A stretch of DNA of 33,134 nt from Limosilactobacillus urinaemulieris (GTDB taxonomy: Bacteria > Bacillota > Bacilli > Lactobacillales > Lactobacillaceae). The translations under genes and the position numbers were made by a program. The stretch lies in contig NZ_JABUXR010000017.1 in NCBI RefSeq assembly GCF_014838745.1, positions 1-33,134 on the forward strand, in the 5' to 3' direction. The notes under the pieces are model-generated. The model was not told the DNA's origin and made no database searches. It worked only from the letters and a program-made list of their open reading frames with translations. This document shows positions 7,044 through 15,181 of this stretch, in pieces (position 1 is the stretch's first letter; each line of letters opens with the position of its first letter).

Positions 7044-8252
7044 GTGACGATTAAATTAGTAACCAATAAAAATAGTAAGCATTGTGGTCAGTATTGGATC
7101 AGACCGCAGACTAGTGTGCATGGTAAGTTGGTTTCGGCTCCCGTCCACTATGCGGAAACGAAGTCGAAAGCTAGAAAAATTGAAGCCGACCTAATTGATC
7201 AAATCAAGACTGGGCATGATTTCAACACCGGTAGCAAGTACCTTCCACAGGCTTTGTCCGAATGGATTGCAAAGCAAATCAAGATGGAACGCTGGAGTCC
7301 AGCTTCGATAAAGACCTGGCATTATACGGAGAAAATGGTGCATTGTTATCTTGGCGGGGTGAAGGTCAGAAACTGTGATGAAGATACGATCAGAGAGTTC
7401 GTTACTACCTATGCTAGGGAACATCATGCTAGTATTACCACTCATTCAACTGCTAGTAAGCTGTTACAGCAATTGAGAACCTATTTTCTAACATTGGAGG
7501 GTGACGTAATTGTCAAATCACCAGTGCCTAAGCGACCAATTGACTACTTCTTCAGACGGGATAAGCAATCAATTACTAAAGAGAAATATGCAATGACGGA
7601 TCAAGAGTTTCAGGCCTTTCGGCAAGCCATTCAAGACGATTTAACTCAGATCCCAATCCAAAGATGGGTAGTTAGGATGGCATTGTGGGTCGAAGCGGAA
7701 ACCGGGATGCGACCACAGGAGATTCAAGCATTGAAGCTGGCTAATCTCACCCAAGATGAAGGTCACTGGGTATTTCGAATTAACGATTCTTATTCTGAAT
7801 TGACTAAGGGGCTAAACGGTCACCTTAAAGCCCGCCGCAAAGGTGAAAGTCGTCTCACTCCATCAATAACTCAGCAGCTTTATGATCAGTTGCAAGTTTT
7901 TAAGAAAAAACAGGAAGAGTTTATAAAAGAAAAAGGTCTGCAAACTACTAGTGACTTATTATTCATTAATCTGACTGACTACCGGTTAGCCAGACTAGGA
8001 TATCCAGTCACCCAACGTTCAATGAATGACATGTTAAAAGAACTTTGCCGAAGAATTGGGGTTAATAATGGGGAACTGCCATTGAGTTGCTATACCCTAA
8101 GAACCACATGTGGAACCAGGTTAGCAAGACTCGGCGATTATAGTTATGCCTGCAATCGGTTAGGTAATTCATTAGCTGTCTATATGCGGTATTACGTGAA
8201 GACGTTTAACACTGGATATAGCGGATTGATGGATCGCTACTTGTCAATGTAA
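7044..8252 (+). CDS. int: Tyrosine recombinase (phage/ICE-type integrase) with unusual active site
   Basis: 402 aa from a GTG behind AGGAG. It has an N-terminal arm-binding-type domain (residues 1-65), a core-binding SAM-like domain (about 66-165) and a catalytic domain (about 180-402). Visible catalytic residues are R223 in TGMRPQE, R353 in YTLRTT, and a tyrosine at Y383/Y384 in MRYYVKTF. The box II histidine (HxxR) is Y350, and the usual LGH is LGN (N375). Both histidine positions are therefore changed, although the arginines and tyrosine remain. It should integrate and excise the element. The paired TTAACAC repeats at 13.7-14.0 kb are candidate arm sites. A strong terminator follows, separating it from the cargo operon. 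Confidence 0.88.
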   Translation: MTIKLVTNKNSKHCGQYWIRPQTSVHGKLVSAPVHYAETKSKARKIEADLIDQIKTGHDFNTGSKYLPQALSEWIAKQIKMERWSPASIKTWHYTEKMVHCYLGGVKVRNCDEDTIREFVTTYAREHHASITTHSTASKLLQQLRTYFLTLEGDVIVKSPVPKRPIDYFFRRDKQSITKEKYAMTDQEFQAFRQAIQDDLTQIPIQRWVVRMALWVEAETGMRPQEIQALKLANLTQDEGHWVFRINDSYSELTKGLNGHLKARRKGESRLTPSITQQLYDQLQVFKKKQEEFIKEKGLQTTSDLLFINLTDYRLARLGYPVTQRSMNDMLKELCRRIGVNNGELPLSCYTLRTTCGTRLARLGDYSYACNRLGNSLAVYMRYYVKTFNTGYSGLMDRYLSM

Positions 8253-8260
8253 ATTATAGG

Positions 8261-8309
8261 ATAAAGTACCAGCATAGGTGAATAGGCTTTATACTGGTAC
8301 TTTATTTAA
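8261..8309. terminator. Strong rho-independent terminator after the integrase
   Basis: ATAAAGTACCAGCATA (8261-8276) pairs with TATACTGGTACTTTAT (8290-8305) with one mismatch and is followed by T-rich sequence. It ends the replication/integration operon and isolates the cargo genes. Confidence 0.8.
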
Positions 8310-8337
8310 TTTTGTACGAAAATTATAGAAAAAAGTC

Positions 8338-8362
8338 AACTATAAGAGTAAAATTAACTATA
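8338..8362. promoter_or_regulatory. Paired AACTATA boxes upstream of the cargo operon
   Basis: AACTATA occurs at 8338 and again at 8356, 18 bp apart, just before the first cargo gene's ribosome site and amid -10-like TATAAA sequence. Restriction cassettes are often autoregulated by an XRE protein binding such boxes, and one is encoded as the second gene. This is a candidate only. Confidence 0.3.
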
Positions 8363-8386
8363 AATAATATAAAGGCGGTGCTCCAA

Positions 8387-9070
8387 ATGGGAAATGAAGA
8401 AGTAATTGATTCGATTTTACAAGTAATGAAGGTTACGCGACGCGATGTTATTGACGATTTTAGGGAAGCAATTTCGGATGTAAATACTAACGGTTTGCCA
8501 CAAGCAGTGTGGGCACGCAGAGCTAAAGTGTTAGTAAAAATTTTTAAGCACAATGATAGAATAAAAGTGTTACATATTAAGAGGGTTTTTTGGGAAATAA
8601 ATCCAGTTTTTAATACTGAAACTGGGGAGCTATATTTATTATCATCCAAGAATAACTCTAAAAATATAAAAAATAAATATTTAAAAAATGGAACTTCAAC
8701 TCACTACACTTATGATTTACTCATTTATAATTCTGGACTATTGCCTTTGACAAGTGAAGTAACCTTGTTCCAAAATAATGACGATGATGAAAAAAGAATT
8801 ACAGAGAATCAAAAAATGTTGGGTGAATGGTATGAGAATGTAAAGAAAGTTTATATCGTAATCGTCGATTACATAGTTGATGAAGCTATTGAAGCAAGCT
8901 GTTTATTGCTCAATGATCAATATGCTACGGTAGATGAGGTTAATTTGACTCCATTGCTTCATGAGAATGATAATGACAATAAGAATTTGAATGGTGCTAT
9001 GGATAATACTGATAATAAGCAGCATAAGCCTCTAGTAACCTTAAAAAAGAAGCAAAATAAGAAAGAGTGA
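8387..9070 (+). CDS. Unknown protein, first gene of the restriction cassette
   Basis: 227 aa from the ATG at 8387 (MGNEEVIDS), preceded by AAAGGCGGTG. An upstream TTG at 8312 would add 25 residues but has no ribosome site. I do not recognise the family. The N-terminal part is helical (DSILQVMKVTRRDVIDDFREAI), the middle is a compact alpha/beta stretch, and the last ~35 residues are low-complexity, rich in N, D and then K. It is 6 bp from the XRE-ImmA gene and very AT-rich, like the rest of the cassette. A regulatory or immunity partner of the ImmA protein or restriction enzyme is possible. No function can be read directly. Confidence 0.7.
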   Translation: MGNEEVIDSILQVMKVTRRDVIDDFREAISDVNTNGLPQAVWARRAKVLVKIFKHNDRIKVLHIKRVFWEINPVFNTETGELYLLSSKNNSKNIKNKYLKNGTSTHYTYDLLIYNSGLLPLTSEVTLFQNNDDDEKRITENQKMLGEWYENVKKVYIVIVDYIVDEAIEASCLLLNDQYATVDEVNLTPLLHENDNDNKNLNGAMDNTDNKQHKPLVTLKKKQNKKE

Positions 9071-9076
9071 TGCACT

Positions 9077-10207
9077 ATGTCTATGCCATTTAATGGTAAG
9101 AGACTAAAAGAAGCAAGAAGGTTTAGAAAACTATCTATAACTGATTTATCTAAAAATATTAAAGTCTCAAAGCAAATGATTTCAAGATATGAACATGGCG
9201 ATTCTGTACCAAGCGCTAGTAATTATCAAAAAATAGTGCTCAATTTAAAATTTCCATTAGCGTTTTTTCAACAAGAAGATAAGTATAGTCAAGAAGACTT
9301 GGGAACATTCTATAGAAGCCGGCTCACGTCTACACGAGTTGAGAAACAACCAAGTGAGTTAAAGAAAAAGTATTTAGCTATTTTAGCAAATTTATTTGAA
9401 GACTATGTTGATTTTCCACTGTTAGAAGATAATATTGACTTTTCTTCTAAACCTGCTGTGGCTGCTCAAGAGCTTAGAAATGCTTGGAAAATAAAAGGAC
9501 CAGTTCCTGATATGATCGATTTACTTGAAAGACATGGATTCAAACTTGCTTTGATATCGTCCTATTCAGGTAAAGTTGATGCGTTTGGCAGTGAGATTGA
9601 AATTAATGGTAAAAACTATTATTGTATTTTGATAGATTCGGATAATAATTCTTATTTTAGGCAACAATTTAGCTTAGCTCACGAACTTGGACATTGGGTT
9701 TTGCATTCGGGAAAGTTACAACCTCAAGAATTAGATTCAGTTGAATATAGGACGATGGAAAATGAAGCCAATTCTTTTGCTGCTAACTTTCTATTACCGT
9801 CTTTGCAATTTAAAAAAGATGTTTTACATAAAGAAACAAGCCTTAATAATTATATTTTTTTAAAACGTAAATGGAAGGTTTCCATTTCTAGTATGATATA
9901 TCGCGCTAATTCATTAGGGTTACTTACTCCTAATGAATTTCGTAATTTACAGAAGCGGTTAAGTTATAATCATTGGCGTAAGGAAGAACCGTTTGATAAA
10001 GATTTTGTTATAAGAAAACCAGTTTTAATGGAGCAAGCATTTAATTTAATAAATAAAATTGAGCTTTTTGATGGTAACGTAATCAATGGACTATTAGAAG
10101 AAAAATATGGTCTTGCACTTCCATTAAATGTAATTTCAGAGTTATTGGGAGTTCCTGATGAAAAACTGAGGAATAATGGTTCTAATATAGTTACATATAA
10201 GAGTTAG
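9077..10207 (+). CDS. XRE helix-turn-helix plus ImmA/IrrE zinc peptidase
   Basis: 376 aa. Residues 5-60 are a Cro/XRE HTH (RLKEARRFRKLSITDLSKNI, then SKQMISRYEHG). Residues about 170-270 are an ImmA/IrrE metallopeptidase domain with the zinc motif HELGH (202-206) and a downstream ENEANSFAANFLLP that supplies the usual third ligand. Proteins of this build sense stress or DNA damage and cleave a partner repressor, and are often linked to mobile elements, toxins and restriction cassettes. Its place between the unknown gene and the methylase suggests it controls expression of the restriction system, perhaps delaying the nuclease until DNA is methylated. Confidence 0.88.
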   Translation: MSMPFNGKRLKEARRFRKLSITDLSKNIKVSKQMISRYEHGDSVPSASNYQKIVLNLKFPLAFFQQEDKYSQEDLGTFYRSRLTSTRVEKQPSELKKKYLAILANLFEDYVDFPLLEDNIDFSSKPAVAAQELRNAWKIKGPVPDMIDLLERHGFKLALISSYSGKVDAFGSEIEINGKNYYCILIDSDNNSYFRQQFSLAHELGHWVLHSGKLQPQELDSVEYRTMENEANSFAANFLLPSLQFKKDVLHKETSLNNYIFLKRKWKVSISSMIYRANSLGLLTPNEFRNLQKRLSYNHWRKEEPFDKDFVIRKPVLMEQAFNLINKIELFDGNVINGLLEEKYGLALPLNVISELLGVPDEKLRNNGSNIVTYKS

Positions 10208-10239
10208 ACCTAATTACTTCATGAAAGGAATGGCAGTAA

Positions 10240-11748
10240 ATGGATGTGGCATTAGAAAATGTTCAGGTAAAAAACATGCTGAACAAGGCTGAGGAGAAAT
10301 TTATAAGTACGCTTAGTCGTCAGGTACAAAAGCAAATTGGTCAATTTACTACACCGCAAAATATTGCAAATTATATGTCTGATAGACTATTGGAAAAAAA
10401 TCTTTGCCAAAAACATTCAACTTTTAAAATATTAGATCCAGGTGCTGGTACGGGTGTGTTAGGAATATCACTTGTGCAGAAAATATTTTCGATAAATAGT
10501 GATGCAATTGTCCAAATTGTTTCTTATGAAAATGATAACAATGCTTTGAAGGTTTTAAGGCATAACTATAAATTAATATCTAAATGGGCTAAAAATAATA
10601 ATTTAAAATTCACATATACAATAAAACCACAAAATTATATTTTGGACGGATATAACTTATTTGATTATGGAATTAATAATCACGAAAATGAATATGATTT
10701 AATTATTTCAAACCCTCCATATAAAAAACTAAGAAAAGATAGTGAAGAAGCTGCGGCAATGTCTTTTATTGTGCATGGAGCTCCTAATCTATACGGGTTG
10801 TTTTTGGCAAAATCAATAATTGAATTAAAGCCAAAGTCAAATGCTATATTTATTATTCCCCGTTCATGGATGAGCGGTTCTTATTTTACTAAATTGCGTC
10901 ATTTTATTTTTTCTCAAGGAAATATAAGTGAAATACATTCTTTCAAAACAAGAAAAAATAAATTCGGGAATGCAAAGGTTTTGCAGGAATTAGTTATTGT
11001 CGTTTTTAAAAAAAAGTCAGAGATTAATCAGATTAGATACTTTACACATAATAGTATTTCTTTGCTTAACAAGACAAATTATATAATGGCTGATAAAGCA
11101 AATATAGTTGTTGGAAAAGAGCAAAGAATATACTTAGTTAATAGTAAAAAAGATATTGAAACTTTAAAATGGGCTAATAGATTTTCAAGTACGGTTGAAA
11201 ATTCTGGTTTAAAAATGAAGACAGGATTAACAGTATGTTTCCGTAATAAAAGTTTATTAGAGGATGAAGGTTCGAGTGAAAATGTACCTATTATTTTTAG
11301 TGATAATATCAGTAAGCATTCTGTCCATCTTAATAGAAAAAAAGGTCAATTTTTAAAAAAGAAACGTAACGGATTACTTCAAAACAATCAAGATTATATC
11401 TTTGTAAAACGGTTCTCCTCAAAAGAAGAAAAGCGAAGAATTCAAACCGCATACTATAATTCTTCAAGATTTAGCAAGTATGATCAAATCAGTACTGATA
11501 ATAAATTAAATTTTGTTATTGCAGAAAATCATAACCTTTTAAAAGGAGCATATTTATTTCTATCATCAACTAAATTTGATGAATACTATCGTCTTTTAGG
11601 AAGCAATACTCAGGTAAATTCTACTGAGATAAATACGATGAAATGCCCAAGCAAACAACAGCTTATTGAACTAGGACAAAAGTACGATGCTCAACGCCTA
11701 GAGAGTATGGAACAGAGTATGATAGATAAATTAATTTCTAATATATAA
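10240..11748 (+). CDS. Eco57I/BsuBI-type N6-adenine DNA methyltransferase
   Basis: 502 aa behind GAAAGGA. QIGQFTTPQNIANYM is the typical lead-in of gamma-class N6-adenine methylases. LDPGAGTG (65-72) is the S-adenosylmethionine-binding motif I, and SNPPY (157-161) is the catalytic motif IV. The C-terminal half would hold the target-recognition domain. Followed 19 bp later by a BsuBI/PstI-type nuclease, it is the modification partner. By analogy with that family, the target could be CTGCAG, methylated on adenine, but the recognition region is too variable to be sure. Confidence 0.87.
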   Translation: MDVALENVQVKNMLNKAEEKFISTLSRQVQKQIGQFTTPQNIANYMSDRLLEKNLCQKHSTFKILDPGAGTGVLGISLVQKIFSINSDAIVQIVSYENDNNALKVLRHNYKLISKWAKNNNLKFTYTIKPQNYILDGYNLFDYGINNHENEYDLIISNPPYKKLRKDSEEAAAMSFIVHGAPNLYGLFLAKSIIELKPKSNAIFIIPRSWMSGSYFTKLRHFIFSQGNISEIHSFKTRKNKFGNAKVLQELVIVVFKKKSEINQIRYFTHNSISLLNKTNYIMADKANIVVGKEQRIYLVNSKKDIETLKWANRFSSTVENSGLKMKTGLTVCFRNKSLLEDEGSSENVPIIFSDNISKHSVHLNRKKGQFLKKKRNGLLQNNQDYIFVKRFSSKEEKRRIQTAYYNSSRFSKYDQISTDNKLNFVIAENHNLLKGAYLFLSSTKFDEYYRLLGSNTQVNSTEINTMKCPSKQQLIELGQKYDAQRLESMEQSMIDKLISNI

Positions 11749-11770
11749 GTTTAAAAGCGGAGGTTCTATG

Positions 11771-12703
11771 ATGAGTAATAATAAACTAGATGATGTATGT
11801 AAAATATTAAAAGATGTTGAATTTAGTAATGACATAAACACTAACAATATGGCAGTGAGATTTATTGTTGCCGCAACCAGAATTACTAATGAAATGGAAT
11901 GGAAAAATGCTACTAATGATGGAATAAGTATGCATGAATCTCGTCTATTCTTAAATAGTAACTATGATACTAACTTAAAAGAGAATACACGAGAATCATT
12001 AAGAAAAAATGGAGCAAAGAAATTAGAAACGGTGGGCCTTGCTAGAAATAATGAGTCTGAGGGGATAGCAACTAATTCTAGTAAATTTAAATGGTATTTG
12101 GATGATGATTTTTTTGATCTTGTTAGAAGTTATGGTACAAGTAGTTATGAAAAGCTATTACAAAAATTTCTGCCTAATAGGGAATCAAGAATCCAGTTGT
12201 TAAGGTCAACAAGAGAAAAAACTATGATCCCTATTAAGTACCAAGGTCATAATTTTAAATTAACTCCGGGTGCTCATAATATTCTTCATAAAGAAGTTAT
12301 TGAAAAGTTTGCACCTAAATTTGCGGGCGGTTCTGAATTGCTTTATGTGGGGGATACTGCAAATAAAAGCTTGATTTTTGAGAAAAGTAAATTGCAACAA
12401 TTGGGATTCCCAATTACAATGCATAAAATTATTCCAGATATTATTTTATATAATGAGAAGAAACGATGGTTATTTTTGGTCGAAGCAGTATCAAGTACTG
12501 GACCAATGTCGATAGATCGTGTTACTCAAATAAAAAATAATTATAAAGGTAATGCAGGGTTAATCTTTGTTACAGCATTCCAAAATTGGAGTGTCTACAA
12601 AAAGTTTGTTAACAAGATTGCATGGGAAACAGAAATATGGATAGCAGATTTTCCAGATCATATGATTCATATGAATGGAGATAGATTTATGGGGCCACGA
12701 TAA
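11771..12703 (+). CDS. BsuBI/PstI-type restriction endonuclease
   Basis: 310 aa; the ATG at 11771 is 7 bases from GGAGG, better placed than the ATG at 11768. The C-terminal half carries the BsuBI/PstI signature: ELLYVGDTANKS, then IPDIILYNEKKRWLFLVEAV, then SSTGPMSIDRVTQI. The D of PDI and E of VEA are the likely metal-binding pair of a PD-(D/E)xK fold. The N-terminal half matches the helical domain usual in this family by position and length. It should cut unmethylated DNA at the site protected by the upstream methylase, protecting the element or host from phage. CTGCAG sites exist in this window (for example at 3486, 5860 and 16597), consistent with an active partner methylase if that is the specificity. 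Confidence 0.85.
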   Translation: MSNNKLDDVCKILKDVEFSNDINTNNMAVRFIVAATRITNEMEWKNATNDGISMHESRLFLNSNYDTNLKENTRESLRKNGAKKLETVGLARNNESEGIATNSSKFKWYLDDDFFDLVRSYGTSSYEKLLQKFLPNRESRIQLLRSTREKTMIPIKYQGHNFKLTPGAHNILHKEVIEKFAPKFAGGSELLYVGDTANKSLIFEKSKLQQLGFPITMHKIIPDIILYNEKKRWLFLVEAVSSTGPMSIDRVTQIKNNYKGNAGLIFVTAFQNWSVYKKFVNKIAWETEIWIADFPDHMIHMNGDRFMGPR

Positions 12704-12739
12704 TTTATCACACATAATAACATAGGGTGGCGATTCATT

Positions 12740-13714
12740 ATGGTTAAAATAGATTTTGCTTATTGTCCTAAAATTGCAGATTGTATTGATGCTGTAAAAG
12801 CCAATGAATTATGGCTAGATGGAATATTAAACGATAGTGATAAAAGAAAATTCGTTTGCCCTGGGAAAACGTGTAGTGCACAAATAACATGTGCTAATAT
12901 GGACAAGACTAAAATTGAACAAGTTAGAGCGCCATATTTTGTATTTACAAAAAGAAACAAAACGATTCATGCACCAAAATGTGATTTTGAAGAACAAGTT
13001 GAACTGCTTAGGGAAAAACAAGATTCTGAAACGAGAATATCACAAGAAAATTGTGATCAAATATCTTTTCGAATGAATCGACCAGAAGATACAAAAACGA
13101 TGAAACTAAGTATTAGTAGCGATTTGTCTAATGAAGATAAGAATGATGACAATAGAGAATTACCAGAGGCTGAATATGCTAAACGACAAATAACACATTC
13201 AAATTACTATTTATTATCTAGTTTAGTTGACAAATATTTAATTGCGTTAAAAGAAGATAAATTGGATAGTGTAAGAGTATTAATTGAGTATCCGGAGAAA
13301 GGCTATACTTATAAACTTAGTACGCTTTTTAAAAGAATTCATAATATAGGAATTACTAAGGACTTAAAGGGTAAGACAAAGATTTTTTATGGAAAAGCAT
13401 TTATTAACTACAATCGTGATAAAACAGGTTATTGGATATCTTTCCAAGAATCATTTAAAACTTCTAAAAAGAAAGTTTTATGTTTTATCAATGCTGAAAC
13501 CATCAAAAATACTGTAAACTATCAATTTAAGGAACGAAACCTTTTAAAGAATAATGTAGATAGAGAACTATACGTTTTTATCATGGGAAAAGTTAAAGAA
13601 ACAGAAACAAGTGTTTATATAAATATTGATCCCAATAATCTAGATATGATGGCAGTTTCGATCGATGATATTTTACTCACAAAGTCTTTTGAGGTTAATA
13701 GTATTGAAGATTAG
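12740..13714 (+). CDS. CoiA-like N-terminal zinc-site protein, last gene of the restriction cassette
   Basis: 324 aa behind AGGGTGG. Residues 38-81 read FVCPGKTCSAQITC, then RAPYFVFTKRNKTIHAPKCDF. This C-x4-C / H-x3-C arrangement, with an aromatic PYF before the histidine, resembles the zinc-site N-terminus of CoiA-type competence proteins (usually CPxC then HFAH). No CoiA nuclease core is obvious afterwards. The middle is polar and acidic, and the C-terminal ~180 residues form a beta-rich domain (for example GKAFINYNRDKTGYWISFQE). It is 36 bp after the restriction gene in the same direction, so it is probably co-transcribed. Likely roles are nucleic-acid binding or a second effector in the defence cassette; this is an inference. 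Confidence 0.6.
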   Translation: MVKIDFAYCPKIADCIDAVKANELWLDGILNDSDKRKFVCPGKTCSAQITCANMDKTKIEQVRAPYFVFTKRNKTIHAPKCDFEEQVELLREKQDSETRISQENCDQISFRMNRPEDTKTMKLSISSDLSNEDKNDDNRELPEAEYAKRQITHSNYYLLSSLVDKYLIALKEDKLDSVRVLIEYPEKGYTYKLSTLFKRIHNIGITKDLKGKTKIFYGKAFINYNRDKTGYWISFQESFKTSKKKVLCFINAETIKNTVNYQFKERNLLKNNVDRELYVFIMGKVKETETSVYINIDPNNLDMMAVSIDDILLTKSFEVNSIED

Positions 13715-13719
13715 AATAT

Positions 13720-13863
13720 TTAACACAAAATCTTAACACATTTAGGATGAAATCCTTTTACACCAAGGGTTGAACTACTCTAAAAAAGCGACTTTAGTGA
13801 GCACTACAAAAAACACATAAGCCTGTAATACCAGCGTTTATCGTTGGCATTACAGGCTTTTTT
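13720..13863. repeat. Element end module A (paired TTAACAC motif to terminator)
   Basis: It begins with TTAACAC at 13720 and again at 13733 in a 26-bp segment ending ATTTAG. It continues through AGCGACTTTAGTGAGCA and ends in the terminator. The same series, with nearly the same length, recurs at 15182-15323. The two 26-bp leads differ at three positions. These are candidate attachment-site ends of the integrative element. Confidence 0.55.
13819..13863 (+). terminator. Rho-independent terminator after the cargo operon
   Basis: An 18-bp stem starting AAGCCTGTAATACC (13819-13836 with 13842-13859), loop TTTAT, then TTTTTT-type tail. It has one mismatch and one G-U pair. It ends transcription of the restriction cassette. 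Confidence 0.8.
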
Positions 13864-13884
13864 CGTTGCTTAAATGGCGCTGTT

Positions 13885-13990
13885 TTAACACGTTTGTTAA
13901 CACGGACGGATGTTGATAAGTGGTTTTTGAGTAGTAGAAGTGCTTGGATTGCTGATGTAGCAAGGATGATTGCGTGTTAAAATGTGTTAA
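13885..13990. repeat. Paired TTAACAC/GTGTTAA direct repeats (candidate integrase arm sites)
   Basis: TTAACAC occurs at 13885 and 13897 (12 bp apart), and its complement GTGTTAA at 13974 and 13984 (10 bp apart). With 13720/13733 in the end module there are three pairs within 270 bp. About one-turn spacing and opposite orientation of the pairs resemble arm-type sites bound by the N-terminal domain of tyrosine integrases. The stretch has no gene. Confidence 0.5.
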
Positions 13991-14049
13991 AGTATTTTAT
14001 TGACTAAGTTGTAAATTAACAAACTATTGTTAGTATTGGAGATGGAGAA

Positions 14050-14736
14050 ATGATATTAGCAGATATTACAGTATCTTTAAAAAATCCGCTTTTTAGTGTG
14101 GACCATATTATTGCTTTTGTAGGGATTATTTTAAACATAGGGACGTTGTTTTTTGCTATATATTCAAATCATAAAGCTAATGTTGGAACGAGTAAGCGTC
14201 AAGAAAAGTTAGAAGAACATCAAGGTATTATAGAGAATACTCAAAAAGAAATATCGAGTAATTTAAATAGTACAGCTAAAACTCTTGGTAAAATTAATGG
14301 CTCAATTGAGAAATTGAATAAAGAACAAGAAGAATTAGCCAATAGAATTAGCAACATCCAGGTTGTTATGCTTCAGTCTGAATATAAAAACTTCTTCAGT
14401 GAGTTAAGTAATCATAATTTACATGTTAGAAACCTTTTGATAATTATTGATGAATATAAGAAAGATGGAAGTAGTCCAGAAAGGAACGATAAGTTCCGTT
14501 ATATTCTTGAAGAGTTTCAAAATGACTTTATTTTCTTTGCTCGGTATAATGTTGAACATAAAATAAAAGAAAGTTTTCCTCAAATGTTAGCGTTGAGTTT
14601 TGATAAACTTTATCGCAAATATGAGGTTATTAATAATAAAATAGATAGTCTAAATAATATTTTTGACTGTTTTGAGCCAATTCAAGATTATTCAAGAGCT
14701 CTTGGTTACTTTTTAGAAAAAGTATCAGCTAAATGA
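14050..14736 (+). CDS. Membrane-anchored coiled-coil protein of unknown function
   Basis: 228 aa behind GGAGATGGAG. One membrane segment near the N-terminus (IIAFVGIILNIGTLFFAIYS) is followed by a long polar helix (about 45-105: KEISSNLNSTAKTLGK, then EKLNKEQEELANRISN) that should form a coiled coil. A C-terminal ~120-aa helical domain is rich in F and Y (FFSELSNHN, FIFFARYN). There is no signal cleavage site. It stands alone, flanked by the two homologous end modules, and is as AT-rich as the restriction cargo, so it is probably a separate cargo gene. Single-membrane coiled-coil proteins on mobile elements are often exclusion or phage-defence factors, but no motif proves that here. Confidence 0.7.
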   Translation: MILADITVSLKNPLFSVDHIIAFVGIILNIGTLFFAIYSNHKANVGTSKRQEKLEEHQGIIENTQKEISSNLNSTAKTLGKINGSIEKLNKEQEELANRISNIQVVMLQSEYKNFFSELSNHNLHVRNLLIIIDEYKKDGSSPERNDKFRYILEEFQNDFIFFARYNVEHKIKESFPQMLALSFDKLYRKYEVINNKIDSLNNIFDCFEPIQDYSRALGYFLEKVSAK

Positions 14737-14897
14737 CTGTACTGTATTGCCTAAAGATATAAATTAAGTGAAGTTCCCGTCATATAAGTAGCTGAAGTAC
14801 CTGAATCGCTAATATAGCAAGAATAAGCGTAGTTGCTAATTGTTACCATCATTGTTGGTGAAATCTATTACTTTTTTGATTATTTTAAAATTTGTTC

Positions 14898-14926
14898 TTG
14901 CTTTGCACCTTCTAATTTGATATAAT
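14898..14926 (+). promoter_or_regulatory. Good sigma-A promoter with no gene after it
   Basis: TTGCTT (14898-14903), a 17-bp spacer, then TATAAT (14921-14926). The next 390 bp contain no credible protein gene and end in the terminator at 15278-15323. Confidence 0.55.
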
Positions 14927-15181
14927 AATTTTTATTGATTAATGGCATACTCATTTAACCCAGTCTCTAGAGCACGTCATTAAAAGATTCGAATCACAAT
15001 CCTATTAAATAAAAAAGAAATATATAACGGTCAGTTAATAATTAACGACATAAGCAAATTGCTTAATAAACTTTGTCAAAGTAAAAGTTTATTACCTAGC
15101 TGAAAGGTAATCGTTTAGATGGAACAAAATACTTTAGATTACCGTCACATCAGCTTTTGAACAAAGTTTCTGACCATGAAA

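Noticed and set aside
8312-8386. TTG start for the first cargo gene
   Set aside because: No ribosome site, and it begins right after the terminator. The ATG at 8387 has one.
14986-14995. tRNA 3' end remnant at GATTCGAATC
   Set aside because: It looks like a T-loop but is just a 10-bp palindrome; no acceptor stem or upstream arms pair.
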